Source: Cytobacillus kochii
GTDB taxonomy: Bacteria; Bacillota; Bacilli; Bacillales; Cytobacillaceae
Length of the DNA stretch: 64,000 nucleotides
Assembly (NCBI RefSeq): GCF_020171845.1
Contig: NZ_JAIVAM010000009.1
Span: forward strand, 62,001 to 126,000
Direction of reading: 5' to 3'
A model generated the notes under the pieces. The model was not told the origin of the DNA. It searched no databases and saw only the letters and a list, made by a program, of their open reading frames with translations. This document shows positions 1-8,833 of the stretch, one piece after another. Positions within the stretch are counted from its first letter, which is position 1. Each line of letters opens with the position of its first letter. Made by a program: the position numbers and the translations under genes.

Positions 1-2978
1 CCGGTATATTGGATAAATACTTAGACTCGGAAGACTATTTGCAATTACTTGCTGAAAAAGCAAATGAATCGGTTTATTTGCAAAAGGCAACAGTTTATAT
101 CGACGGTTTCCATAGCTTTACACCACAGGAATACCGCGTTATTGAAGCACTTATCCGTCATTGTCCAAATATGACAATTGCCCTAACGCTAGATCAGCCG
201 TTTGATAACGAACCACCAGATGCCCTCCATTTATTTAGGCAAACAGGTGAGACGTATCAAACAATTCTAGAGATAGCTAAGCAACAAAATCAACAAGTCG
301 AATATGAGTTACTTTCTCAAGTTTCGACAAACAAGCATGAATCATTGAGACATTTTGAAGCCAATTTTGAAGTGCGTCCGACTATCCCATTTAGTGGGGA
401 GGCACGGGTCATGATTGCCCATGCAATGAATCGCAGAGCAGAAATTGAGGGGATTGCCCGGAAGGTTCGTGCCCTTGTTCGTGATGAAGGGTTAAGGTAT
501 AAAGATATAACCGTACTTATGAGAAACGGTCATGAATATCATGATTTAATTACAACCGTGTTTAATGATTATGAGATTCCTTTATTTATTGATAGAAAGA
601 AGTCCATGTTACATCATCCTGTTGTCGAGTTTATTCGTTCCAGTTTAGAGGTGTTAATGAGTAATTGGCGATATGAACCTGTTTTCCGTACGATAAAAAC
701 TGAAATGCTTTTTCCACTTAACTATTCGTCTCCATTATTACGTGAGAAGATGGACCGGTTAGAAAATTATGTTTTATCTTATGGCATACAAGGTAGTAAA
801 TGGACAAAGAAAGAGCGCTGGACATATCGGAGAATTCGTGGCCTTGAGATGACAAATACAGGGCAAACAGATGCAGAAAGAGACATAGAAGAAGAAGTAA
901 ATCAATTAAGAGATATCGTAGCTGCACCACTATTGAGACTTTCAAGGCGAATGAAGAAAGCGGAAACGGGCAGGGAATACGCAGAAGCCCTTTATTTATA
1001 TTTAGAAGAAACAGATATCCCAGCCAAAATAGAAAAACTTCAAATAGAGACGGAAGAAAGAGGAGAGCTTGTTAGATCTAGAGAGCATAACCAAGCATGG
1101 AATGCAGTGGTTGAGCTATTGGATGAATATGTAGAAATGCTTGGTAGTGAGCAGATGACGACAGAGCGCTTTGCGACCATATTAGATGCAGGTATTGAAG
1201 CCCTACAATTTAGTATTGTGCCACCTGCAATGGACCAGGTAATTGCTGCTGATATGGAAAGATCACGAGTGGCTGATATGAAAGCTGCCTTTATTATTGG
1301 CTTAAATGAAGGGGTTCTACCAGCAAAGTTTCCAGAAGAAGGTGTATTAGCAGATGATGATCGCGAGCAGTTATTGTCACTAGGAATGAAAGTAGCTCCT
1401 TCAACGAAAACGAGATTGTTAGATGAAGAGTTTTTGGCGTATAAGGCATTTGTCACACCGTCAGAGTATTTATTTGTTAGCTATCCAATGGCAAACGAAG
1501 AAGGAAAGGCACTCATTCCCTCTCCATTTATAAAGAGAATAAAAGATCAATTTGTACAAATAAAAGAAGAGTATTTGATGTCAGATCCAGCAGAACTAAA
1601 TGAAAAAGGACAAATAGACTATATCAGTCATATTAATACAGCATTAACGTTTTTAACATCACAATTACAATTACAGAAACGCAATTATGCCATTTATGAC
1701 ATGTGGTGGGATACGTATAATATTTATTTACAGAAATCAGGCTGGCAAGATATCACAAACAAGGTTTTAGCAAGTTTACATTATGAGAATAGGACAGAAC
1801 CACTAGATGAAGAGATTAGTAAAGCATTGTATGGTGAAACGATTCGTGCAAGTGTATCAAGAATGGAACTCTTTCATAGCTGTCCGTTCTCACATTATGC
1901 CCAATATGGTTTGCGTTTGAGAGAACGGCAAGTCTTTCGATTAGAGGCACCTGATATTGGTGAATTATTTCACGCCGCCCTAAAATATATAACCGAAACG
2001 GTTATGCATAAGGACTTGCAATGGTCAGATATGACAAGGGAACAATGCGAATTACTTGCAAAAGAAGCAGTTGAACTACTTGCACCTAAATTACAGCATG
2101 AAATTCTCTTAAGCTCTAATCGATACTTCTATATTAAGCGAAAACTGGAGCAAATCATTAGCCGTGCATCCTTTATTATGGGAGAACATGCAAAAGCCAG
2201 TGGATTCACACCCGTCGGTTTAGAGATGAGCTTTGGACCTTCTGGTGATTGGCCATCTCTATCTTTTCCATTGAAAAATGGCAGTATGATGGAACTAGTG
2301 GGACGCATTGATCGTGTTGATCAAGCGAAAGGTGAGAAGACAGGATCGTATTTACGCATTATTGATTATAAGTCAAGTGAGAAAGATGTGAATATTAACG
2401 AGGTCTATTACGGATTATCGTTACAAATGTTAACCTATTTGGATATTGTCATTGCCCATTCAGAGGAACTCATCGGTATGAAAGCTGATCCAGCGGGTGT
2501 TCTGTATTTTCATGTTCATAATCCAATGATTAACTCAAGCAAAATGCTTGGTTTAGACGAGATAGAAAAAGAGATCTTGAAAAAGTTCAAAATGAAGGGA
2601 TTATTATTAGGAGAAGAAAATGTTGTACGTTTGATGGACAAGTCATTAACAACAGGCGATTCGCCGATTATTTCTGCTGGCTTTAATAAAGATGGGACAC
2701 TATCAAAGCGATCCAAGGTTGCTGATAAAGCGGAATTTAATTACTTGCGACAATTCGTGAGAAGTAAATATATTAAAACGGGTAACCAAATGACAGGTGG
2801 TCAAGTGGAGATATCACCATATAAATTGAAAGAACGGACGCCATGTACATTTTGCTCTTTTAAATCCATCTGTCAATTTGATGAGTCATTAGAAACGAAT
2901 ACATTTAGAATATTAGATGAAAAACCGAGAGATGAAGTGCTAACTCGGATAAGAGAGGAGGCAGAAAAGGATGCCTAA
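1..2978 (+). CDS. addB: ATP-dependent nuclease subunit B, AddB (5'-truncated by window edge)
   Basis: AddB partners AddA in the Gram-positive RecBCD-equivalent, which resects DNA double-strand ends for recombination. About 990 C-terminal residues are present; the family is near 1,160 residues, so the start and N-terminal ATP-binding motif lie upstream of the window. The reading frame is open from base 3, and the TTG at base 9 is probably not the start. The C-terminal nuclease core IDYKSS (about 2358-2375) and the Fe-S cysteines, one in HSCPFSHY (Cys codon at 1881) and three in CTFCSFKSIC (2844-2873), are intact. The stop overlaps the addA start in ATGCCTAA, implying translational coupling. 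Assignment is very secure from these motifs and the addA neighbour. Confidence 0.96.
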   Translation, partial: GILDKYLDSEDYLQLLAEKANESVYLQKATVYIDGFHSFTPQEYRVIEALIRHCPNMTIALTLDQPFDNEPPDALHLFRQTGETYQTILEIAKQQNQQVEYELLSQVSTNKHESLRHFEANFEVRPTIPFSGEARVMIAHAMNRRAEIEGIARKVRALVRDEGLRYKDITVLMRNGHEYHDLITTVFNDYEIPLFIDRKKSMLHHPVVEFIRSSLEVLMSNWRYEPVFRTIKTEMLFPLNYSSPLLREKMDRLENYVLSYGIQGSKWTKKERWTYRRIRGLEMTNTGQTDAERDIEEEVNQLRDIVAAPLLRLSRRMKKAETGREYAEALYLYLEETDIPAKIEKLQIETEERGELVRSREHNQAWNAVVELLDEYVEMLGSEQMTTERFATILDAGIEALQFSIVPPAMDQVIAADMERSRVADMKAAFIIGLNEGVLPAKFPEEGVLADDDREQLLSLGMKVAPSTKTRLLDEEFLAYKAFVTPSEYLFVSYPMANEEGKALIPSPFIKRIKDQFVQIKEEYLMSDPAELNEKGQIDYISHINTALTFLTSQLQLQKRNYAIYDMWWDTYNIYLQKSGWQDITNKVLASLHYENRTEPLDEEISKALYGETIRASVSRMELFHSCPFSHYAQYGLRLRERQVFRLEAPDIGELFHAALKYITETVMHKDLQWSDMTREQCELLAKEAVELLAPKLQHEILLSSNRYFYIKRKLEQIISRASFIMGEHAKASGFTPVGLEMSFGPSGDWPSLSFPLKNGSMMELVGRIDRVDQAKGEKTGSYLRIIDYKSSEKDVNINEVYYGLSLQMLTYLDIVIAHSEELIGMKADPAGVLYFHVHNPMINSSKMLGLDEIEKEILKKFKMKGLLLGEENVVRLMDKSLTTGDSPIISAGFNKDGTLSKRSKVADKAEFNYLRQFVRSKYIKTGNQMTGGQVEISPYKLKERTPCTFCSFKSICQFDESLETNTFRILDEKPRDEVLTRIREEAEKDA

Positions 2979-5900
2979 ATCTATCATTCCACCAAAGCCT
3001 GAGAATCTTACTTGGACAGATGATCAGTGGAAAGCGATCCATGCGACAAATCAAGATATTCTCGTAGCGGCAGCAGCAGGATCGGGGAAAACCGCTGTAC
3101 TAGTTGAAAGAATCATTACCAAAATATTAAACACTGACAATCCCATGAATGTCGATGAGCTTCTTGTTGTCACATTTACTAATGCTTCAGCAGCAGAAAT
3201 GCGTCATAGAATAGGAGAAGCGCTAGAGAAGGCAATTCAAGCGGACCCACATTCCTATCATTTACGTAAACAATTAACTTTGCTCAATAAAGCATCCATC
3301 TCAACGTTGCATTCTTTCTGCTTAGAGGTAATAAAGAAATATTATTATTTAATCAATATAGACCCAGGATTTAGAATTGCAGATGAAACAGAGGCTCAAT
3401 TATTACGAGATGAAGTTTTAGATGATTTATTTGAAGAAGCTTATGGTAAAGAAGATAACGAAGTATTTTATCACTTAGTGGATACGTTCACAAACGATCG
3501 TAGTGATGTGGCGCTTCAAGATATGATTAGACAAATCTATGATTTTGCTCGAGCAAATCCGTCAATGGATGATTATTTGGACAAGATGATTGAGATGTAC
3601 AATGTGACTCCTACTGCAAATATGGACGATATTCCATTTGTTGGTTATCTCCTCTCGGATGTTCACCTGCAATTACAAGGTGTGAGAAGTTTATTAGTCC
3701 ACGGCCTTGATTTAACAAAGCAACCTGGGGGACCAGCGCCAAGAGCGGACAACTTTGTAGCAGATATCCAACTAGTCGATATCTTAATTCAGGCGGCTGA
3801 GCAATCTTGGGAGACATTGTATGAGGCAATGCAGTCTTATAAATTTAAAACATTAAAGGCTTGTAAAGGGGAAGAGTTTGAGCCAGAACTAATAGAAGAG
3901 TCGAAAAAAGTGCGAGATCAAGCGAAAGATGTCTTGAAGAAACTGAAAGAAGAGCTTTTTAGCAGGAAAGCAGAATCTTTTCTAAGTGATATGTTAGAAA
4001 TGAAGCCACATATTGCAGGATTAGCACAATTAGTAAAAGCATTTGCAGAGAGGTTTGCAGCAGTTAAAACAGAAAAAGGATTAGTAGACTTCGCTGATTT
4101 AGAACATTATTGTTTGGATATTCTTGGGGTTGTTGATCAATCTAATCAATTCATTCCTACAGACGCTGCCCTTGCCTATAAAAACCAATTTAAAGAAGTG
4201 CTAGTCGATGAGTATCAAGATACGAATATGGTACAAGAGGCGATTCTTCAACTAGTCACAAATGATAATGAGTTAAACGGAAACCTCTTTATGGTTGGAG
4301 ATGTAAAACAATCGATTTATCGTTTCCGTTTAGCAGAACCGAACTTATTTTTAAACAAATATAATCGGTTCACGACTGACGGTGAATCAACAGGTTTGCG
4401 CATTGATCTGGCGCGGAATTTCCGCAGTAGAAAAGAAGTCCTACATGGTACCAATTTTATCTTTAAGCAAATTATGGGAGAAAATGTAGGGGAGATTGTT
4501 TATGATGAAGCAGCTGAACTTGTTCCTGGAGCTGCTTATCCTGAAGAAGTGACGCATCCGATTGAGTTAACGATGATTGATCTTGAAGATGAAGATCATA
4601 CGGAACAACCTGATTCGTTTGAGGAAGAAGAACTCGCGCAATCACAGTTAGAAGCAAGACTCATAGCAAAGAAAATAAAAGAATTAATGGCTAGCCATAA
4701 ACAAGTGTATAATGCAAAGCTTAAGCAAGAGCAACCGATGAAGTATCGGGATGTTGTGATTTTATTGCGTTCAATGACGTGGGCACCACAAATGATAGAG
4801 GAATTAAGACAGCAAGGGATTCCTGTTTATGCTGATCTTTCACAAGGCTATTTTGATGCAACGGAAGTTTCCATTATGATGTCACTCTTAAAAGTGATAG
4901 ATAATCCATATCAAGATATTCCATTAGCCGCTGTATTACGTTCACCAATTGTTGGTCTAACAGAGAATCAATTGGCGACCATAAGAGTTCCTCATCAAAC
5001 TGGTGCTTATTATGAAGCGGTTCAACAATTTTGTTCTGAAGTTCAAACAGGGGATAAGGTTGCCATTTATGATAAGCTAAAGCCGTTTTTATTGCAGTTA
5101 GAAAATTGGCGACAAAAAGCCAGACAAGGTGCTTTATCTGATTTGATTTGGCAATTATATAGAGAAACACGATTTTATGATTTTGCAGGTGGTATGCCTG
5201 GTGGAAAACAACGCCAAGCTAATTTGCGGGCCTTATATGATCGGGCAAGACAATATGAAGCTACATCATTTAGAGGATTGTTTAGATTTTTGCGCTTTAT
5301 TGAAAGAATGAGAGAAAGAGGAGACGATTTAGGGGCTGCCCGTGCCTTAGGAGAACAGGAAGATGTAGTACGTATCATGACTATTCATAAAAGTAAAGGG
5401 TTAGAGTTTCCTTTTGTCTTTATGCCAGGGCTAGCACGAAACTTTAATACGATGGATTTGAAGAAGTCTTTCTTGCTAGATAAGGATCTGGGGTTAGCAT
5501 ATAAATATGTGAATGCAAATAAACGGATTTCTCTTGCTTCGTTACCGCAGCTTGCCTTCAAACGTAAGAAAAAAATGGAGATGCTTGCTGAAGAAATGCG
5601 AGTGCTCTATGTTGCTTTGACAAGAGCGAAGGAAAAGCTTTTCTTGATTGCTTCACCGAAAAATATGGCTAAGAAGTTGAAGGATTGGCAAAGGGTGTCG
5701 AGGAAGTCAGACTGGCTACTTGATGATTTTACTCGTGCTCAAAGTACAAGCTATTTAGACTGGATTGCACCTGCTATCATCCGACATCAAGATAGCGCAA
5801 CTTTAGATACTAGTTTGAACCCGGTAGTAGCAGCAATTCATAAGCATCCATCTAGTTGGGAAGTTCAAATTGTTGCAAAAGAAGAAGCAAAGGCGATGAT

Positions 5901-6711
5901 TGATGAAAATCAAGTTGAATCTGACCTTCTCTTAGAAAAAGTACAGCAGGGAGAAAGAGTCGATAAAGAATCTCGTTATTATGAAACGATTAAGCATCGT
6001 CTAGAATGGTCATATCCTTATCAATCAGCAATGAAATCAAGATCGAAACAGTCAGTTTCTGAAATAAAAAGGCAAAAAGAAATCTTTTCTCAAGAAGAAA
6101 GTGGACAAGAATTAGTTAAAGGGTTTAAAAAGCCAATTTTAAATCGACCGTTATTCATGCAAGAAAAGTCCATTACACCTGCTGAAAGAGGAACGGCCTT
6201 GCATACAGTGATGCAACACTTAGACTTACATGATCCAGCAGATGAAAAGCATATAATGGAAAAAGTAGAACATTTAGTAAAAAAAGAACTGTTAACAGCT
6301 GAGCAAGCTACGGTCGTTGACCCAGCTTTGATTGTTGACTTCCTTGAAAGTGAGCTAGCTGAGCGTATGAGAAAAGCAACGACTTTGCAAAGAGAAGTAC
6401 CGTTTAACCTTGCTTTGCCAGCTAGTGAAGTTTACTCCCATTGGGATCAAGCAGCAGAAGATACGGTATTAGTACAAGGAATTATTGACTGTTTGTTTGA
6501 GGATCATAAGGGCCTTGTTATCGTGGATTACAAATCAGATCGCATTACCGATCGTTTTAGAGGCGGAATGGATGAGGCAGCGCCGATTTTAATTGATAGA
6601 TACCGAGTTCAAATTGATTTATATACGAAAGCGGTCGAACAGATTACAAAAAGGAAAGTCGCACAAAAGTACCTTTATTTCTTTGATGGCGGTTATTTTT
6701 TGCAAATATAA
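2971..6711 (+). CDS. addA: ATP-dependent helicase/nuclease subunit A, AddA
   Basis: UvrD-like 3'-5' helicase fused to a RecB-type nuclease; with AddB it processes double-strand breaks to Chi-like sites. It has 1,246 residues, the usual family length. Visible motifs in order are Walker A AAAAGSGKT (about residues 33-41), DEXX-type motif VDEYQDTN (about 411), GDVKQSIYRFR (about 440-455), TIHKSKGLEF (about 804), VALTRAKEKL, and the nuclease motif IVDYKSDR (about 1185) followed by QIDLYTKA. The ATG overlaps the addB stop by 8 bases, with an AGAGGAGG-like ribosome site inside addB. It ends at a terminator shared with convergent gerPF. In B. subtilis sbcD and sbcC follow; here they do not. Confidence 0.97.
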   Translation: MPKSIIPPKPENLTWTDDQWKAIHATNQDILVAAAAGSGKTAVLVERIITKILNTDNPMNVDELLVVTFTNASAAEMRHRIGEALEKAIQADPHSYHLRKQLTLLNKASISTLHSFCLEVIKKYYYLINIDPGFRIADETEAQLLRDEVLDDLFEEAYGKEDNEVFYHLVDTFTNDRSDVALQDMIRQIYDFARANPSMDDYLDKMIEMYNVTPTANMDDIPFVGYLLSDVHLQLQGVRSLLVHGLDLTKQPGGPAPRADNFVADIQLVDILIQAAEQSWETLYEAMQSYKFKTLKACKGEEFEPELIEESKKVRDQAKDVLKKLKEELFSRKAESFLSDMLEMKPHIAGLAQLVKAFAERFAAVKTEKGLVDFADLEHYCLDILGVVDQSNQFIPTDAALAYKNQFKEVLVDEYQDTNMVQEAILQLVTNDNELNGNLFMVGDVKQSIYRFRLAEPNLFLNKYNRFTTDGESTGLRIDLARNFRSRKEVLHGTNFIFKQIMGENVGEIVYDEAAELVPGAAYPEEVTHPIELTMIDLEDEDHTEQPDSFEEEELAQSQLEARLIAKKIKELMASHKQVYNAKLKQEQPMKYRDVVILLRSMTWAPQMIEELRQQGIPVYADLSQGYFDATEVSIMMSLLKVIDNPYQDIPLAAVLRSPIVGLTENQLATIRVPHQTGAYYEAVQQFCSEVQTGDKVAIYDKLKPFLLQLENWRQKARQGALSDLIWQLYRETRFYDFAGGMPGGKQRQANLRALYDRARQYEATSFRGLFRFLRFIERMRERGDDLGAARALGEQEDVVRIMTIHKSKGLEFPFVFMPGLARNFNTMDLKKSFLLDKDLGLAYKYVNANKRISLASLPQLAFKRKKKMEMLAEEMRVLYVALTRAKEKLFLIASPKNMAKKLKDWQRVSRKSDWLLDDFTRAQSTSYLDWIAPAIIRHQDSATLDTSLNPVVAAIHKHPSSWEVQIVAKEEAKAMIDENQVESDLLLEKVQQGERVDKESRYYETIKHRLEWSYPYQSAMKSRSKQSVSEIKRQKEIFSQEESGQELVKGFKKPILNRPLFMQEKSITPAERGTALHTVMQHLDLHDPADEKHIMEKVEHLVKKELLTAEQATVVDPALIVDFLESELAERMRKATTLQREVPFNLALPASEVYSHWDQAAEDTVLVQGIIDCLFEDHKGLVIVDYKSDRITDRFRGGMDEAAPILIDRYRVQIDLYTKAVEQITKRKVAQKYLYFFDGGYFLQI

Positions 6712-6735
6712 AAAGAGGGCAGTTGCCCTCTTTTT
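6711..6735. terminator. Bidirectional terminator between addA and gerPF
   Basis: Stem AAAGAGGGCA / TGCCCTCTTT with a 2-nt loop region, an A-run on the left and a T-run on the right, so it can stop transcription from both addA (+) and the gerP operon (-). Confidence 0.85.
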
Positions 6736-6744
6736 AGTGTATTC

Positions 6745-6963
6745 TTATAAGTTGCCTACAGTTGGTTGATCCAATAAGTTTGCATCTAATACATTACTTG
6801 CACTGAGCCCATTGTTTGTCATTATAAATCCACCAGTGTTCAAAGTTCCAGAGCCAGTAGTAGATTTAGAGTTACTTTTTGGTGATATATAAAGTGAATC
6901 GCCGAATTGAACAATACCACCTGAAACATTGATTATCTGGACAGGGCCGATAATTGCCGGCAT
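6745..6963 (-). CDS. gerPF: Spore germination protein GerPF
   Basis: Last gene of the gerP operon, whose products help germinants cross the coat and outer layers of the spore. It encodes 72 residues opening MPAIIGPVQI, with FGDSLYISPKS and a Gly/Ser/Thr-rich TGSGTLNTGGF stretch, the hallmarks of GerPA/GerPF paralogues. The start at 6963 is chosen over an in-frame ATG three codons upstream because AAGGGTG sits 7-8 nt before it. It is paralogous to GerPA at the other end of the operon. Identity is secure from sequence and operon position. Confidence 0.93.
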   Translation of the reverse strand: MPAIIGPVQIINVSGGIVQFGDSLYISPKSNSKSTTGSGTLNTGGFIMTNNGLSASNVLDANLLDQPTVGNL

Positions 6964-6975
6964 AATAAACACCCT

Positions 6976-7350
6976 TTATTCTTCGTTTTTCACAAATTGT
7001 CTAAAATGTTTCACACGAGATTCCATACTAATATCTTTCGTATTGCCAATATGAAGGACTGCGCTTGATGAAACGCCTAAAATATCTATATTCTTAACTT
7101 TAATAATGGGTTTATGTTGAATATAGTGAGTTTGGATATTTTCAGTTATTTTCGGAATAACTAATTCTTCTCTATAGATGTCATAAACGTTGTAATTACC
7201 TTCTTTACCATAAAAGATTTCAGCGTCTCGCTGCAGTGCCAATGCCCGGGAATAACCTTGGATATAAGAAGTATCACCGATTTCGAAAATGGAGGAGAAG
7301 CCAAATGTGTCCACCTTAATCTGGTCTACAACTGATGTTCTTTTAAACAT
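6976..7350 (-). CDS. gerPE: Spore germination protein GerPE
   Basis: The 124-residue fifth product of the gerP operon. The N-terminal part carries DTFGFSSIFEIGDT and the C-terminal part ILGVSSSAVLHIGNT, so the short GerP 'V-S-S-S-x-h-x-h-G-D' element that also occurs in GerPB and GerPD appears twice. This looks like an internal duplication. The ribosome site (CGGAG) lies in the last codons of gerPD, 4 nt away. No signal peptide or membrane segment is present, which fits a coat-assembly protein made in the mother cell. Confidence 0.92.
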   Translation of the reverse strand: MFKRTSVVDQIKVDTFGFSSIFEIGDTSYIQGYSRALALQRDAEIFYGKEGNYNVYDIYREELVIPKITENIQTHYIQHKPIIKVKNIDILGVSSSAVLHIGNTKDISMESRVKHFRQFVKNEE

Positions 7351-7354
7351 GTAA

Positions 7355-7531
7355 TTACTCCGGTGTTAGTGGTACAAAGGGACCGATAATTAGTGATTCA
7401 GGTGGTGTATCAAAGGTAGAGGCAAGCTGTATCGTTTCCGCATCTCCGACAATAAATATGGATGAACTCGACACACCAATTATGCGCACATCTCCCACAC
7501 AGAGCTCGCGGTTATATACTTGGAAATTCAT
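7355..7531 (-). CDS. gerPD: Spore germination protein GerPD (short ORF)
   Basis: A 58-residue ORF read by hand between gerPC and gerPE. It begins MNFQVYNRELCVGDVRIIG, continues VSSSSIFIVGDAETIQLAS and ends PLTPE. Length and the 'GVSSSSIFIVGD' element match GerPD, which is 58 residues in B. subtilis. Its ATG overlaps the gerPC stop in ATGA (7528-7531), so it is probably translationally coupled. The gap it fills is exactly where gerPD is expected in the conserved order A-B-C-D-E-F. Confidence 0.93.
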   Translation of the reverse strand: MNFQVYNRELCVGDVRIIGVSSSSIFIVGDAETIQLASTFDTPPESLIIGPFVPLTPE

Positions 7532-8133
7532 TCTTTTTTCATCTCCTTCATATTCTCCGGTAAATGACTAAGGAAGGCATAGACACCATTTCGTATTTCC
7601 GTTTTTAATGTTTCAATCACCTTTGTTTTCTCTTCCTGGCTGTCTAGATTACGATTAGACTGCTGTTTCAAATAGTAGTCTACACGACTAGAAAGTTGCT
7701 TTTTAATATCCTCTTTAATAAATTCTACATAGGAGCTATCATTTGGCATTTTTAAGTTTGCTTCTGCTTCTTCAACAATTTGTGGGAGCTCCCCTTCTAT
7801 AAAAGTTAATAATGCTGTTTCTATTTCCATATTTCTTTTAAACAATTTTTTGGGAGAATAAGGTGTTTGTAATTCTTTTTGATCGACAGAGAAATCATCA
7901 ATATCTTGCAAATCTGATGGATTTAAGCCAATGTTTAATGTCCCTTCCAATGTCTCTACTTTTAACTGGTCAAATTTATATTCGATCCGGTCGATATGAA
8001 TAGGCTGGCGATCATTTTGTGCCATTTCTTCCTTCATTTTTTTCATTGAAGATTCAAGCTTTTGAATCCGCTGTTCTTGCATTTGTACATAAGCTTGTAA
8101 TTGTTGTAAATACGTGTAAAGATCTTGACTCAT
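7528..8133 (-). CDS. gerPC: Spore germination protein GerPC
   Basis: This is the largest GerP protein, about 201 residues. The N-terminal third is a heptad-rich coiled coil (LYTYLQQLQAYVQMQ onward to about residue 45), then IDRIEYKFDQLKVETLEGTL, a beta-rich segment typical of GerPC, then an acidic helical C-terminal half. The start at 8133 (MSQDLY) is preferred to an upstream TTG because AGAGGCGG lies about 9 nt upstream. It sits in the gerP operon between gerPB and gerPD. The coiled coil suggests oligomerisation or scaffolding (inference). Confidence 0.92.
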   Translation of the reverse strand: MSQDLYTYLQQLQAYVQMQEQRIQKLESSMKKMKEEMAQNDRQPIHIDRIEYKFDQLKVETLEGTLNIGLNPSDLQDIDDFSVDQKELQTPYSPKKLFKRNMEIETALLTFIEGELPQIVEEAEANLKMPNDSSYVEFIKEDIKKQLSSRVDYYLKQQSNRNLDSQEEKTKVIETLKTEIRNGVYAFLSHLPENMKEMKKE

Positions 8134-8160
8134 CCTAAAATCGCCGCCTCTCAAATCATA

Positions 8161-8394
8161 TTATGGTTTCGATGGAGCAGTTAAGGGAACGAGTGGTGTC
8201 CCCACTGTTGTTCCTGGGGCAATTGGCGTTTCTTCATATTCAGGTGCAGGTTCGGTAAACCCTCCCGTATTATACAAGTGGGAGGCTGGTTTAATAATAC
8301 CTGCACTGCCGATTTGAAATACGGAAGAGTTTGAGACCCCGCCGATTTTAATTAGCTGAATAGAAATAGATTGTTGAATATAATAATTATTCAT
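8161..8394 (-). CDS. gerPB: Spore germination protein GerPB
   Basis: A 77-residue product opening MNNYYIQQSISIQLIKIGG, then VSNSSVFQIGSAG, the conserved GerP element, and a Pro/Thr-rich tail. It is second in the gerP operon, between gerPA and gerPC. No membrane segment is seen. It acts with the other GerP proteins in coat permeability to germinants (family knowledge). Confidence 0.92.
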   Translation of the reverse strand: MNNYYIQQSISIQLIKIGGVSNSSVFQIGSAGIIKPASHLYNTGGFTEPAPEYEETPIAPGTTVGTPLVPLTAPSKP

Positions 8395-8411
8395 CGCTCA
8401 TCACCTTAAAG

Positions 8412-8633
8412 TTATGCATTAAAGTAGTTACCTTGGTCAACGCTATCGTTATCATATGTGTTGGTTGTGCTATTGTAGTTAACAACATCTAATCCATCCC
8501 CTGTATTAAAAGAACCGGCACCAGAAAACGTTTTGGCATTAGAGAGGGGCATTACCTTATAAATATCACCAATGTTAAAAACGGAACTACTTCCTATAGA
8601 AATCACTTGAACAGCTCCAACAATTGCTGGCAT
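8412..8633 (-). CDS. gerPA: Spore germination protein GerPA
   Basis: First gene of the operon, 73 residues opening MPAIVGAVQVISIGSSSVF, with NIGDIYKVMPLSNAKTF and a GAGSFNTGDG segment. The start at 8633 is set by AAAGGGTG just upstream; an in-frame start seven codons earlier lacks a ribosome site. It is a GerPF paralogue. A near-consensus sigma-K promoter lies about 70-90 bp upstream, consistent with late mother-cell expression. Confidence 0.93.
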   Translation of the reverse strand: MPAIVGAVQVISIGSSSVFNIGDIYKVMPLSNAKTFSGAGSFNTGDGLDVVNYNSTTNTYDNDSVDQGNYFNA

Positions 8634-8699
8634 ATCAACACCCTTTGCGTACACTGAAGTTTTGAAAACGGGCGAATGCCCTAATTATCTATTTATCAT

Positions 8700-8726
8700 T
8701 ATCCTATGTGCCTAGTGTAATAGTGT
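8700..8726 (-). promoter_or_regulatory. Sigma-K promoter of the gerP operon
   Basis: On the minus strand, an AC at 8726-8725 is followed by exactly 16 nt and then CATAGGATA at 8708-8700. This matches the sigma-K pattern mACm - N16/17 - CATAnnnTA. gerP is known to be transcribed by the mother-cell sigma-K form in B. subtilis. The resulting leader of about 60 nt contains a small GGGC/GCCC hairpin (about 8671-8682). Confidence 0.75.
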
Positions 8727-8778
8727 GAAGAAACTTTATGATTAAGGGTGAAAAATATAGATGTCAGACTGTTGAAAT

Positions 8779-8818
8779 GCTAAAATAATTATAATCAGAA
8801 AATTTTAATTATTTTAGC
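8779..8818. repeat. 12-bp perfect inverted repeat ahead of the acyl-CoA synthetase gene
   Basis: GCTAAAATAATT (8779-8790) and AATTATTTTAGC (8807-8818) are perfect inverted copies 16 nt apart, directly before the ribosome site (GAGGAGTG) of the acyl-CoA synthetase gene. It could be a two-half-site operator or an AU-rich hairpin next to the ribosome site. No known regulator motif was recognised. No well-spaced sigma-A promoter is visible (TTGAAA and TATAAT are only 12 nt apart). Confidence 0.55.
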
Positions 8819-8833
8819 GAGGAGTGATTTACC

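Noticed and set aside
4472..5378. Minus-strand ORFs inside addA, and similar ORFs opposite other long genes
   Set aside because: Shadows of conserved genes, without ribosome sites or sensible composition.
8772..8795. Sigma-A promoter TTGAAA/TATAAT before the acyl-CoA synthetase gene
   Set aside because: The spacer is only 12 nt.
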